Source: Xanthobacteraceae bacterium (GTDB lineage Bacteria > Pseudomonadota > Alphaproteobacteria > Rhizobiales > Xanthobacteraceae). Taken from it: 11,067 bases of DNA. The translations under genes and the position numbers were made by a program. The stretch is from NCBI GenBank assembly GCA_030043175.1, contig JASHYD010001023.1, positions 1 through 11,067 of the forward strand, read 5' to 3'. The notes under the pieces are model-generated. The model was not told the DNA's origin and made no database searches. It saw only the letters and a list, made by a program, of their open reading frames with translations. This document shows, one piece after another, positions 1 to 7,454 of this stretch; the stretch's first letter is position 1; every line of letters begins with the position of its first letter.

Positions 1-349
1 TGCGTCTCGCCCAGATGCAGGGACACCGCTATTGGGTGGAGCGCATCTTCGAAGATGCCAAGGGGGAGTGCGGCCTTGGTGATTATCAGGCGCTCGGCTG
101 GCAGGCCTGGCACCACCACGTCACCATGGTGATGCTGGCGATGCTGTTCATTGCCGAGCAACGCGCCGCGCAAAGCCCGGGCCTCGATCTGCTCTCGCCG
201 CGCGATATCGTTGAAATGCTCAAGGGACCTTGCCGCGCAAACCCGAAGGCAAGGAGGCGCTGGTGCGCCGGATCAACGAACGTCACCAGCGGCGGCTCGG
301 CGCCATCCAATCCCGTTTCCGAGCCGCAGCAAAATCACAGCCGCCATAG
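1..349 (+). pseudogene. IS701-like transposase, C-terminal part, frameshifted
   Basis: This is the C-terminal end of a DDE transposase, cut on its 5' side by the window edge. The reading enters in the frame of position 3. It shows the IS701-type block RYWVERIFEDAKGECGLGDY, which should carry the last catalytic Glu, followed by a WQAWHHH stretch and a hydrophobic helix. The frame is lost near 225-230, just after DIVEMLK. A different frame then reads LPRKPEGKEALVRRINERHQ and onward to a TAG at 347-349, which is the expected end of this transposase type. A two-base loss (or one-base gain) explains it. The gene is therefore probably dead, unless programmed frameshifting or a sequencing error is involved. 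Family assignment rests on recognising the motifs and is fairly secure; the subgroup is not. Confidence 0.8.
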
Positions 350-385
350 ACAACAACGACTGTGACTCTGTCAAACTAAAGTGGG
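350..385 (+). mobile_element. Probable right end of the IS701-like element
   Basis: The bases just after the restored transposase stop should hold the right terminal inverted repeat. The tract at 363-381, reading roughly TGACTCTGTCAAACTAAAG, has the look of an IS701-group end. The left end lies outside the window, so neither the repeat nor the exact boundary can be confirmed. Confidence 0.3.
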
Positions 386-588
386 CAGGCAAGAGTCCCG
401 GCCCTATCGAAACTCCTACAAGGCAAAATTCGCGAGGCGCATGATATGCCTTGATGGTCTGCCGGTTTACAAACTCAAGTTGGTGGCGACGGTGCGAAAA
501 GTTCTGCGCGAACCTAAGCTTTGAGTTTGGTCTGCGGGCTACCACCATGCGGCACCCGCAGACCGACAATGGTATCGCTTACCAGCGC
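386..588. other. Spacer without a supported gene
   Basis: The stretch lies between the IS remnant and the end of the small minus-strand gene. A short plus-strand frame (366 to a TGA at 522-524) reads basic residues but matches nothing I recognise and has no good ribosome binding site. The only clear structure is the inverted repeat at 529-564. Confidence 0.4.
529..564. repeat. 10-bp perfect inverted repeat (hairpin)
   Basis: GGTCTGCGGG at 529-538 pairs perfectly with CCCGCAGACC at 555-564 across a 16-base loop. It lies 25 bases past the stop of the minus-strand gene at 589-846, so it could form at the 3' end of that mRNA. No T tract follows on either strand, so it is not a standard intrinsic terminator. 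Confidence 0.45.
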
Positions 589-846
589 TCACCATTCAAT
601 CCAATGCCCACCACGCCAATACCCACGGCCCTCGTGTTCGCGCCAACTAAAGTGCTCACGCGGTCGCCAACGCCAATCGTCTGGATGAATGATAACGCGA
701 GCTTCTCGGGGGTATTCATATTGCCCCTGCACATGCCAACACACGTTGCCCCGACACGCAATTGCTGCCGAAACGCTCGCGGTCGAAAATGCTAATACGC
801 CAACGCCAAACGCCGCACCTAGTGTAGCTTGGTTGAGAAGCCTCAT
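589..846 (-). CDS. Small secreted Trp-rich hypothetical protein (85 aa)
   Basis: The protein is 85 residues. It starts with a clear Sec signal peptide: a short polar start, a hydrophobic core at about residues 8-23, and likely cleavage near the VSA motif at 25-27. The mature part of about 58 residues has two cysteines (31 and 36), which could form a disulfide, and seven tryptophans. It ends in a repetitive aromatic/charged tail with WREHEGRGYWRGGHW. Proteins of this look are common in Bradyrhizobium and I know no assigned function. The start is supported by a strong Shine-Dalgarno GGAGG (plus-strand CCTCC at 853-857), six bases before the ATG. Its position upstream of and divergent from the hydrolase gene leaves about 620 bp of shared spacer. 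It probably acts in the periplasm or outside the cell; its role is not inferred. Confidence 0.8.
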   Translation of the reverse strand: MRLLNQATLGAAFGVGVLAFSTASVSAAIACRGNVCWHVQGQYEYPREARVIIHPDDWRWRPREHFSWREHEGRGYWRGGHWIEW

Positions 847-1465
847 ACTCCACCTCCATTGAGTCTGATTTACGATACGGCCCTAAAACTCTCAGACCAT
901 GAAAGGGTTCCTGTCGCATATCAGTGAAAACGCGAAAACAACTCCACTCGCGATCATGTGAACGCGAGCGATGAATCGGTCGCGAACGTGTGAAAGCAAG
1001 ACCAGGCAGTAGCCACATTCTCTGTTATTGTTCGTCAACGCTTCGCCGGACCCTCGAGATGGACACGAGACTGTGCGACGGCTACGCGATCTGTGCCGAG
1101 CCGCTCGCATCGACGCACTGACCTATCGCGCAGTTTCGTGCGCAGGCGGCGGGTGGTTGGTGCCCGGATTGAATGTCTAACACAAGACTTCATGTGTGCC
1201 TCATCGCCGTGGTGTTCCATGGCCGTGGCGGGCATCTTATCGCTGACGGCTTCCGTGCCCAACCCTCGGGGTGGCGGAATACATGGGCGGACGCGGCCTT
1301 TCGACTGCATGGACACCTGTGGTATATTTGCCTTGCGAGTTTCCGGAACGGCTTCCCGAAGCGCTTTCGATTTCCAGCAGCAGCCCTTATGTCTCGGCAG
1401 GCCTCCCACTCTTTATTACTGAAAATTAGATCGGTTCACAGCCTCGCTGTGGTCTGGGGAAAGTC
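847..1465. other. Divergent intergenic region without a supported gene
   Basis: This 619-bp spacer must contain the promoters of the minus-strand secreted protein and the plus-strand hydrolase. Several open frames cross it on both strands, but none shows a recognisable domain or a good ribosome binding site. One plus-strand frame (1173-1469) ends with a TGA that overlaps the hydrolase ATG, which I treat as chance. An AT-richer patch at about 1411-1432 is the most promoter-like part before the hydrolase, but no clean -35/-10 pair is visible. Confidence 0.4.
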
Positions 1466-3406
1466 ATGAAACACTCACTGTCAGCAATCGCGTTAGTAGT
1501 TTCTGTTGCCGGCCTCGCGCAGCCGTTGGCCGCGAAAGTTGTAAGATTTGAAATTGTCCGCACTGAGTCTCCGGCATTCGAGGGACGCTCGTTCGGCACG
1601 GTTGGTACTTACGATCGGATTATTGCTCGCGCCACCATAGCGGTTGCACCGAACGATACGCATAATTCCATTATCGCCGATATCGATCGAGCGCCTCGCA
1701 ATTCGGAAGGTCTGGTCGAGGCCGTGAGCGATGTTGAAATCTTACGGCCTACGGTTGCGCCCAATGGCAACCGCCGCCTGTTTTACGAGGCGTTGAACCG
1801 CGGCGGAAAGTTGGGACTCGCGCTGTTTAGTGATAACAATATCGTTAACGATCTGAGCAAAGCCGGCGATGCCGGCAACGGGTTCTTGATGAACCGCGGC
1901 TTCACGATTGTGTGGAGCGGTTGGCAAGGTGACATAGCGCCTGGCGGTGGCCGGTTGACTTTTTCGCCCCCTGTCGTCCCGCAAGTAACGGGCCTTGCGC
2001 GCGAAGAATTCGTCTTTGATCATCTAGAGAGCCCTGCCCTCGCGCCGCTAAGCTACCCTGCGGCGGATCTGGATCCGGCACATGCAAAGCTGACGGTGCG
2101 CGAGCAAGAGACGGATTTGCGCACGACGCCAACCGATCTTTCATTCAACTTCGACACGCCAAATCGGATCGCCATCACCCGACCGATGGGGTTTGATGCC
2201 GGAGCGATCTACGAATTCATCTATCTCGCCAAGGACCCTAACGTAATGGGACTTGGCTTCGCGGCGACACGCGACATTGTATCGTTTCTCCGCCACGAAA
2301 CTGCTGATGCTCTCGGAAATGCCAATGTGCTTGCCGGGCAGTTCGATATGGCTATCGGGTTTGGCCTGTCCCAGAGCGGCCGATATTTGCACGATTTCCT
2401 CTATTTGGGGTTCAACACGGATGAGGATGGCCGACCGGTATTCGAGGGACTGATGCCCCACATTGCTGGAGGCAAGAAAACCTTTACCAATTATCGTTTC
2501 AGCCAACCCGGCCGTTCCCCCTATCAGCATGCGGACACGGTCTATCCCGGTTCAGAATTTCCCTTCACCTATCCGGTGACCACCGACGCGCTTACGGGTC
2601 GCACCGATGGACTATTGGCCCGCTGCCTTGCGGCTGGCAACTGCCCAAAGATCATCAAGACCGACAGCGAAATCGAATTCTACCAGCAACGGGCGTCACT
2701 GGTGACAACTGACACACAAGGCAAGGCCCTTGCAATGCCCGACAATGTTCGACTTTTCTTCCTTTCGAATCTGCCGCACTACGCGCTTGCTAGCGATCAG
2801 TCCGTTTTCACCAGAACGTGCGCCTATCCAACTAATCCGCTAAATGCCGGTCCGCCCGTACGCGCGTTGCTGGTTGCGCTAAATGCATGGATCAGCACCG
2901 GCATCTTGCCACCGCCAAGCCGATATCCGAGTCGGAGCGACGGCACGCTCGTGGAGCCAACACCCGAGAGGGTCGGCTTTCCACGCATTCCTGGAGTCAA
3001 TTATACGGCCCGTATGACCCGGCCTGCGGTCATTAATTTCGATGTTATGCCTCCGATGAAGGGGGCTTCCTATCCGGCTTTCCTGCCAAAGACAGATGCC
3101 GATGGACGCGCCGTCGCGGGTTTACACCTGCCGACACTTGAGGCGCCCATCGCGACTTATACTGGCTGGAACTTACGCAAGGCCGGCTTTGCGCAGGGCG
3201 AATTGTGCGAAAATAATGGATCGATGCTACCCTTCGCAGCCACTCGCGAAGAGCGGCTCAACACTAATGACCCCCGTCTCTCGCTTGCCGAGCGATATCC
3301 ACCATCAACGGATCGCGCAGCGGCTGTCGCGAAAGCTGCAAGACAACTTGTCGAGGATCGGCTTTTGTTAGCGGAGGATATGAAGCTGTTCACGGGCGCG
3401 AATTAG
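1466..3406 (+). CDS. Exported alpha/beta hydrolase domain protein (646 aa)
   Basis: This large hydrolase belongs to the group annotated as 'alpha/beta hydrolase domain' (PF20091 type). The first 23 residues are a Sec signal peptide ending in LAA, so it is likely periplasmic or secreted. The nucleophile elbow is GLSQSG at residues 300-305. Ser302 is the likely nucleophile by comparison with GxSxG; Ser304 is an alternative. Further family-like blocks are the LPHY region with His438 (possible catalytic His), NPLNAGPPVRALLVALNAW, PPSRYP and TYTGWNLR (565-571), and a C-terminal DPRLSLAERY. The length is usual for the group. The likely reaction is ester hydrolysis, but the substrate cannot be read from sequence. 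The start follows a weak GGGGAAAG and is fixed mainly by the signal peptide. Its codons look more AT-leaning at third positions than those of the kinase and Fic genes. It appears monocistronic. Confidence 0.85.
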   Translation: MKHSLSAIALVVSVAGLAQPLAAKVVRFEIVRTESPAFEGRSFGTVGTYDRIIARATIAVAPNDTHNSIIADIDRAPRNSEGLVEAVSDVEILRPTVAPNGNRRLFYEALNRGGKLGLALFSDNNIVNDLSKAGDAGNGFLMNRGFTIVWSGWQGDIAPGGGRLTFSPPVVPQVTGLAREEFVFDHLESPALAPLSYPAADLDPAHAKLTVREQETDLRTTPTDLSFNFDTPNRIAITRPMGFDAGAIYEFIYLAKDPNVMGLGFAATRDIVSFLRHETADALGNANVLAGQFDMAIGFGLSQSGRYLHDFLYLGFNTDEDGRPVFEGLMPHIAGGKKTFTNYRFSQPGRSPYQHADTVYPGSEFPFTYPVTTDALTGRTDGLLARCLAAGNCPKIIKTDSEIEFYQQRASLVTTDTQGKALAMPDNVRLFFLSNLPHYALASDQSVFTRTCAYPTNPLNAGPPVRALLVALNAWISTGILPPPSRYPSRSDGTLVEPTPERVGFPRIPGVNYTARMTRPAVINFDVMPPMKGASYPAFLPKTDADGRAVAGLHLPTLEAPIATYTGWNLRKAGFAQGELCENNGSMLPFAATREERLNTNDPRLSLAERYPPSTDRAAAVAKAARQLVEDRLLLAEDMKLFTGAN

Positions 3407-3981
3407 GAGCGCTTTGGCGCGGCTCTGCGAAACTTTCAGCTTCGGGTAAAAGGCTGCCTTGCCGACTGCTGCGGCGCCACGGCCGCCGTGCCTCACTTTA
3501 ACGACGACTTGCTTCAACACATCCTGTCCGACAACAGCAGTCGCGGCTGTGTGAACAGACGTGCCGGTGCACTGCCGACGGAAGGCGGAATTCTGCAATC
3601 GCCAGCAGGAAAGCGGGTGAAAACGATGTCTTTAGCGAGGAACTCGAAGAGAGTCGTCAGATTCGCAACGTTTCGCTCACGGTCGGTGCAAAATGAGATG
3701 ACGAGCTGGTCCGCCGGCAGGCGGCGGGCTGCCTTGGGCAGCTCGAACGTATCGTAATGGGGTGCGCGAGCGGCTCCGACATACCGCGATAGCCCAGAGT
3801 AATTTGCCTTCGTCATGGGGGACTGTTATCCGGTAGTAGCCGGGATGATCGTAATCGCGCGCATGGTCGGCGAGATCATGACCAGGCCGGGGGTTTAGCC
3901 GCCGCACCGCCTTCCGTGATCGAGCAGATCGGGAACTGGGTTTCGGTAGCGCCACCTCTCCGTTTTGGCGCAATCGATTCG
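3407..3981. other. Gene-poor spacer between convergent genes
   Basis: This 575-bp stretch separates the 3' ends of the hydrolase (+) and the glycine-zipper protein (-). A minus-strand frame at 3514-3816 could encode about 100 residues, including LPADQLVISFCTDRERNVA, which reads somewhat like protein. It has no Shine-Dalgarno and matches no family I know. It may be a remnant of a decayed gene. No convincing intrinsic terminator was found for either flanking gene. Confidence 0.4.
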
Positions 3982-4212
3982 CTATGGGTAGGGACGATAG
4001 TGCCGATGAAAGCGGTGAAAGCCCAAAGGGCGGGAGATACGGGGGCCGGCCACGTAACCGATCAGCCCGCCGGCAAGTAAGCCAGCCGGGCCGGCTACAA
4101 GGGCGCCAGCTGCGGCGCCGAATGCGCCGTCGACCAGTCGCTCCCCGGCGCCAGCTGCTGTCGGCACCAATAGAACCGCAGCCATGAAGCCGATTGCAAT
4201 CACTCGTCTCAT
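3982..4212 (-). CDS. Small exported glycine-zipper protein (76 aa)
   Basis: The protein is 76 residues. Residues 1-22 form a signal peptide (MRRVIAIGF core, cleavage after AGA). A Gly/Ala-rich segment follows at about 28-57, with repeated small-xxx-small spacing such as GAFGAAAG and GPAGLLAGGLIGYVAGP. This is typical of glycine-zipper proteins that associate with or span membranes. The tail is short, basic and His/Arg/Tyr-rich (FHRFHRHYRPYP). Similar short proteins are frequent in Bradyrhizobium and have no defined function. The start is supported by GGGAGGGA placed five to ten bases before the ATG (rc of about 4216-4224). It is convergent with the hydrolase gene and shows no operon partner. 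A membrane or envelope role is an inference from composition. Confidence 0.75.
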   Translation of the reverse strand: MRRVIAIGFMAAVLLVPTAAGAGERLVDGAFGAAAGALVAGPAGLLAGGLIGYVAGPRISRPLGFHRFHRHYRPYP

Positions 4213-4832
4213 GAGTCCCTCCCGTCGCGTGGCCGATGCATTGCGCTCGCAGTCCGCACCACCCTCGCATCGGCCTAATATTGAGGCTTCTGGGGAGCGT
4301 TCCGTTTCTCACTTTTGATTCACATTATTGTCATTGCCCGCGAAGGCGGGCGATCCAGAAGCCATGGTCCGGGACGAGCACCCAGGTCCACGAAAACGTT
4401 AGAGTGGAGTCCCGGCCCTCGTGAGGATGACCTCCCCAAAATGGGCCGGGACCGCGTGAGGCTCCGGTTAGGCAGCTCTACGCACAAATCCAACGCTGGC
4501 CACATCCTCGCGTTCCTAGACAGAGCGAACTCTCCCGGGGCAGCCGGAGCTCCAGCCGGTCGACCATCTTCATGCGGCAGCGTGACCGGGGCACGGCGCC
4601 GCTGGATCGCGCCACTTGGACGTTGCTTTGGCGGCCTTATTGGCTCCCTAAGCGCCGCATCCGGGATGGCTGCTGATCGCGCCGTCACGAAAACGCACTC
4701 GAAGCGCTGTGAGGTGGTGCGATGGCGCGCCACGGGCGACCCCTGGCATTCCATGCCCAGAACTCTCTATCTGTTTCACTCACTTCACAGGCCTTCCACT
4801 CCATGGTGATAGCCTTGAAGCTCCAAGGCATC
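4213..4832. other. Gene-free region with palindromic repeat
   Basis: This stretch of 620 bp lies upstream of the glycine-zipper gene and left of the MITE-like element. Long frames exist on both strands (for example plus 4315-4809), but their composition is Arg/Pro/Gly/Ser-rich, as expected of random GC-rich DNA, and they have no domain or ribosome binding site. The GC palindrome at 4336-4351 lies inside. Confidence 0.4.
4336..4351. repeat. REP-like GC palindrome
   Basis: GCCCGC at 4336-4341 and GCGGGC at 4346-4351 form a six-pair stem with a GAAG tetraloop, inside the phrase TTGTCATTGCCCGCGAAGG. This is a familiar dispersed intergenic palindrome in Bradyrhizobium-like genomes. A related tail, ending in GAGGATGACC at about 4422-4431, may mark the other side of a composite unit. 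Confidence 0.55.
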
Positions 4833-5162
4833 TTATGCCGATTTCGGCATCTTCCGGGTTATGCCGCGCAGATGCGCAGTCCTGATCAGCGAGGTTTCTC
4901 AGGAACCGCTCTCGATGTGGCGCAAGCCAATCCGACGGTGGCACTCTCCTCGCGATTGAGCTTCTTGGTGACGACATGGTTGCTGCTCCTCGCATGCAGG
5001 AGCGTTTCTATCGCATGCAGGAGCGCTTCTATCGCGGCGGGGGCGGAATTGCCTTCCGATGACCTGTGCTCAACTGAGGATTATGCCGACACAAGCTGGG
5101 TCACGTGCCCGATCTCTACCGGGTTCGTCGAGCAGCGCGGCATAACCCGGAAGGCGGCATAA
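4833..5162. mobile_element. MITE-like 330-bp element with inverted ends
   Basis: The segment begins with TTATGCCG (4833-4840) and ends with its complement CGGCATAA (5155-5162). Inside these lies a second, perfect 19-bp inverted pair: CTTCCGGGTTATGCCGCGC at 4851-4869 and its reverse complement at 5135-5153. The left arm has about ten extra bases between the two motifs. The element is flanked on both sides by GGCATC (4827-4832 and 5163-5168), which could be a target duplication; a third GGCATC at 4846-4851 makes this less certain. No transposase or recombinase is encoded, so it would be non-autonomous, moved in trans by a related element. The parent family is not identified. An element related to the rhizobial tyrosine-recombinase clusters is one possibility. 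Confidence 0.65.
4991..5032. repeat. 21-bp tandem duplication
   Basis: Two adjacent 21-bp units (4991-5011 and 5012-5032), each starting CGCATGCAGGAGCG, differ at one base (T at 5005, C at 5026). The unit length is a multiple of three, so in one plus-strand frame it reads RMQERFY twice before GGGG. That frame stops at the TGA at about 5060 and has no start signal, so it may be a relic of coding sequence carried in the element. Confidence 0.8.
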
Positions 5163-5276
5163 GGCATCAGCTCGTCAAGCGAAGGGTGCGATCGCGCACC
5201 ACGGCCCCAGATCCGTTGTCATTCTGATATGGGTCATGCCAAAACCATGTGATGCCAAGGCGAGCGGAGGTCAGCG

Positions 5277-6140
5277 ATGAGCCTACAGACCCAGCATGAC
5301 CCAAAGAATGAAGCCGAAGTCACCTACTGGAATAGCGCTGGCGGACGCCGTTGGGTCGAACGCCAACAATCTCAGGACATCGTCTTGGGTCCGATCTTGC
5401 AAGCAACGTTGGAGCGAGCGCAGGTGCAGCTGGGCGAGCGCGTTGTCGATATTGGGTGCGGTACCGGTGCGAGCTCGATCGCACTCGCCGAGCGCGCTGG
5501 CCCTTCCGGGCAGGTGCTTGGCGTTGACGTTTCAGCGCCGATGCTCGCGCGCGCCGCCGAGCGGCTGCCGCCAGGCGCCCCGGTCAAATTCGTACGCGCC
5601 GATGCGACGACCCACCAATTCGAACCGGCCGCTTTCGACCTCCTTTTTTCGCGTTTTGGCGTCATGTTTTTCGCGGAGCCGGTCCGCGCCTTTGCCAACC
5701 TGCGCACGGCGCTGAAGCCAGGCAGACGCCTCGCCTTCGCCTGTTGGCGCAAGTTTGATGAAAATTCCTGGCTTCAAGTGCCGCTGCGCGCCGCGCTTGA
5801 ACATGTTCAACCGCTGTCGCGACCGGGCCCCGAAGAGCCAGGCCCCTTCTCCTTTGCGAGCGAACAGCGTGTGTGCCGCATTCTTGCAGATTCCGGGTTT
5901 CAATCAGTTACGCTTGAGCGGCGCGACTTTGATCTCGACATTGCCTGTGGAGGTGGGATCGAAGAGGCCCTCGAGGCCGCGATGGCACTCGGACCCACAA
6001 GCCGCGCCCTGCAGGATCGGGGCCCGGAAACGCGTGCCGCGGTTGCCACGTCGATTCGCCGCGCTTTGCAACCCTATCAACGTGGTAAGCAGGTTGTGCT
6101 TGCCGGGGCAATCTGGCTCGTCACCGCCAACAGCGCCTAG
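5277..6140 (+). CDS. Class I SAM-dependent methyltransferase (287 aa)
   Basis: This is a Rossmann-fold methyltransferase that transfers the methyl group of S-adenosylmethionine. Motif I is VVDIGCGTGA at residues 56-65. The acidic residue that binds the SAM ribose is Asp84 in LGVDVS. The Asp/Ala pair contacting the adenine follows at 109-110. The post-motif block FDLLFSRFGVMFF (120-132) and the LKPGRRLAFACW strand (146-157) complete the fold. The N-terminal YWNSAGGRRWVERQ is typical of a group of small soluble alphaproteobacterial methyltransferases. The C-terminal 100 residues presumably select the substrate, which cannot be told. The start is supported by GGAGG at 5266-5270, six bases before the ATG. 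The protein has no signal peptide, so it is cytoplasmic. It begins about 115 bp after the MITE-like element and has no operon partner. Confidence 0.88.
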   Translation: MSLQTQHDPKNEAEVTYWNSAGGRRWVERQQSQDIVLGPILQATLERAQVQLGERVVDIGCGTGASSIALAERAGPSGQVLGVDVSAPMLARAAERLPPGAPVKFVRADATTHQFEPAAFDLLFSRFGVMFFAEPVRAFANLRTALKPGRRLAFACWRKFDENSWLQVPLRAALEHVQPLSRPGPEEPGPFSFASEQRVCRILADSGFQSVTLERRDFDLDIACGGGIEEALEAAMALGPTSRALQDRGPETRAAVATSIRRALQPYQRGKQVVLAGAIWLVTANSA

Positions 6141-6638
6141 CCCACGGCCGGAGTGTTAAGGCACGCGCATTCCTGAATTCGTGTTCATTCCCCGATTTTT
6201 CTGAAAACACTTCCAGCTTTTGGAAAAAGCGGAGATGCGCCGGTTGCGGTGGCTCACTGCCGATCCAGAGAGGTTCCTGTGGTCGAGGGTCGATCCGAAG
6301 CCTGGCTGCGTCGATCGATGCCGGTCGTTGCGCTCGATCCTCCAACGGGTCGCGATTTCGCACCTCGGGCCCAATAGCGAGAAGTCAATGGTCTCAGTAC
6401 TTTTCGTGCGGTCCGAAACCCGTCCGATATTGGCTGAACCGGGCTTCATTGAGACAGCTCAGCTTTAAGTGGCGGCGACGACCAGCAGCCTTTCCTTGTG
6501 AAGGGAGGGCTAGCTCCTACGAGGCGCGGGTGCAATCGGAGAGGTTCATGGTTGGATCGAGAAGTCGTCCGAGCTTGGTGCAGACTACCGGAAGTCTGAA
6601 AATCTCAGTTTTATGCCGTGGTACGGTTGCAGTGCGGA
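6141..6638. other. Spacer without a supported gene
   Basis: Almost 500 bp lie between the methyltransferase and the aldolase pseudogene. Open frames on both strands (for example plus 6220-6468, minus 6156-6449) give no recognisable protein. A copy of the octamer TTATGCCG, the end motif of the MITE-like element, lies at 6611-6618. Nothing else stands out. Confidence 0.4.
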
Positions 6639-7320
6639 ATGTCGGCACTGGGTTCGCTGTCAGCGAACCGTATTCGCGCTGATCAGGGGGGCTTGACGCT
6701 TACGGCCACGTCAGCATCCGCCATAATCGAAATCGCTACCTGATCTCGCAGGCGATGTCGCCTGCGAATGTGACAGCCGGCGACGTTATGGAGTTCGATC
6801 TTGATTCTAATTCGGTGGATCAGCGCGGGCATAGCCTATTTCTCGAACGCTTCATCCACGGCGAAATCTACAAGGCTCGGCCGGACGCGAAGTCGGTGAT
6901 CCACAGCCATTCGCCGGGCGTTATCCCGTTCAGCGTCACCAATTTAATTTACCGATGCGTCCGGTGCTGCACTCCGCTTCGTTCCTCTATGTTGGGTCCC
7001 GTGTTCGAAATCCGTGACACCGGCGGCGTGACGGATTTGCTGGTGAGGAACAGCGCGCTCGCGAAAGCGCTTGCTGCCACTGTCGAGAGTAGCCGGTCGC
7101 GTTGATTCGCGGGCACAGCAATGTCGTGGTCGGGCCAAACGTGAAGCGAGCGACCATACGGGCCGTCTACACCGAGGTAAACGCGCGCCTGCAGACAATT
7201 GCGCTGGGGCTTGGCGGACCAATCGATTACGTCTCACCCGAGGGCGCACTGCGCGACAAGAACCCGGGCGAAGAAGGTCGCGCCTGGGACGGCTGGAAGG
7301 ACAAGGCGACGCGGAGATAA
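6639..7320 (+). pseudogene. Class II aldolase/adducin family protein, frameshifted
   Basis: Pieces of one class II aldolase/adducin gene lie in order across three frames. The start reads MSALGSLSANRIRADQG from the ATG at 6639. Frame is lost at the six-G run 6686-6691, and the next frame reads LDAYGHVSIRH. It continues through LERFIHGEIYKARP and VIHSHSPGVIPF, which carry the metal-site Glu and the HxH pair. A further shift at about 6945-6955 gives MRPVLHSASFLYVG, and frame returns near 6997 to PVFEIRDTGG. A last shift at 7087-7093 leads to PVALIRGHSNVVVG, with the third metal His, then YTEVNARLQ and the TAA at 7318-7320. The sum is about 227 residues, near the family length. Such enzymes act on sugar phosphates or related hydroxy-acids. 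The frame changes mean that no active protein is expected. The substrate is unknown. Confidence 0.85.
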
Positions 7321-7394
7321 TTTGGGGAGGCTGCGCCCTCTTTTCGCCGCTGTGGACGCAGGTGCGCGCCTGGTTTAGCGAGACACTGACGCCC

Positions 7395-7420
7395 GCGTTG
7401 CGCTGACGGAAGCGCAATGC
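7395..7420. repeat. Hairpin 1 after the aldolase pseudogene
   Basis: GCGTTGCGCT at 7395-7404 pairs with AGCGCAATGC at 7411-7420 (ten pairs, one a G-T wobble) around the loop GACGGA. It lies 75 bp after the pseudogene stop. No T tract follows on either strand, so a terminator role is only possible. Confidence 0.5.
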
Positions 7421-7432
7421 AAAACCGACGGG

Positions 7433-7454
7433 GTGGCCGGGACCATCCGGCCAC
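7433..7454. repeat. Hairpin 2 after the aldolase pseudogene
   Basis: GTGGCCGG at 7433-7440 pairs perfectly with CCGGCCAC at 7447-7454 around the loop GACCAT. It starts 12 bases after hairpin 1 and has the same six-base loop length, beginning GAC. A T tract is lacking here too. Both could reduce transcription read-through into the kinase gene. Confidence 0.5.

Noticed and set aside
1173..1469. 98-codon plus-strand frame whose stop overlaps the hydrolase ATG (ATGA)
   Set aside because: The overlap looks like translational coupling, but there is no Shine-Dalgarno, domain or protein-like composition, and competing frames cover the same DNA.
4315..4809. 164-codon plus-strand frame
   Set aside because: It starts inside the repeat region, is Arg/Gly/Ser-rich as expected of random GC-rich DNA, and has no recognisable domain.
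4722..5162. 146-codon plus-strand frame across the MITE-like element
   Set aside because: It crosses the left end of the element, and its stop is made by the terminal CGGCATAA motif; this is best explained as chance.
6755..7105. Separate 116-residue aldolase-like gene starting at 6755
   Set aside because: The homology continues upstream without a start and downstream in another frame, so this is only the middle of the pseudogene 6639-7320.
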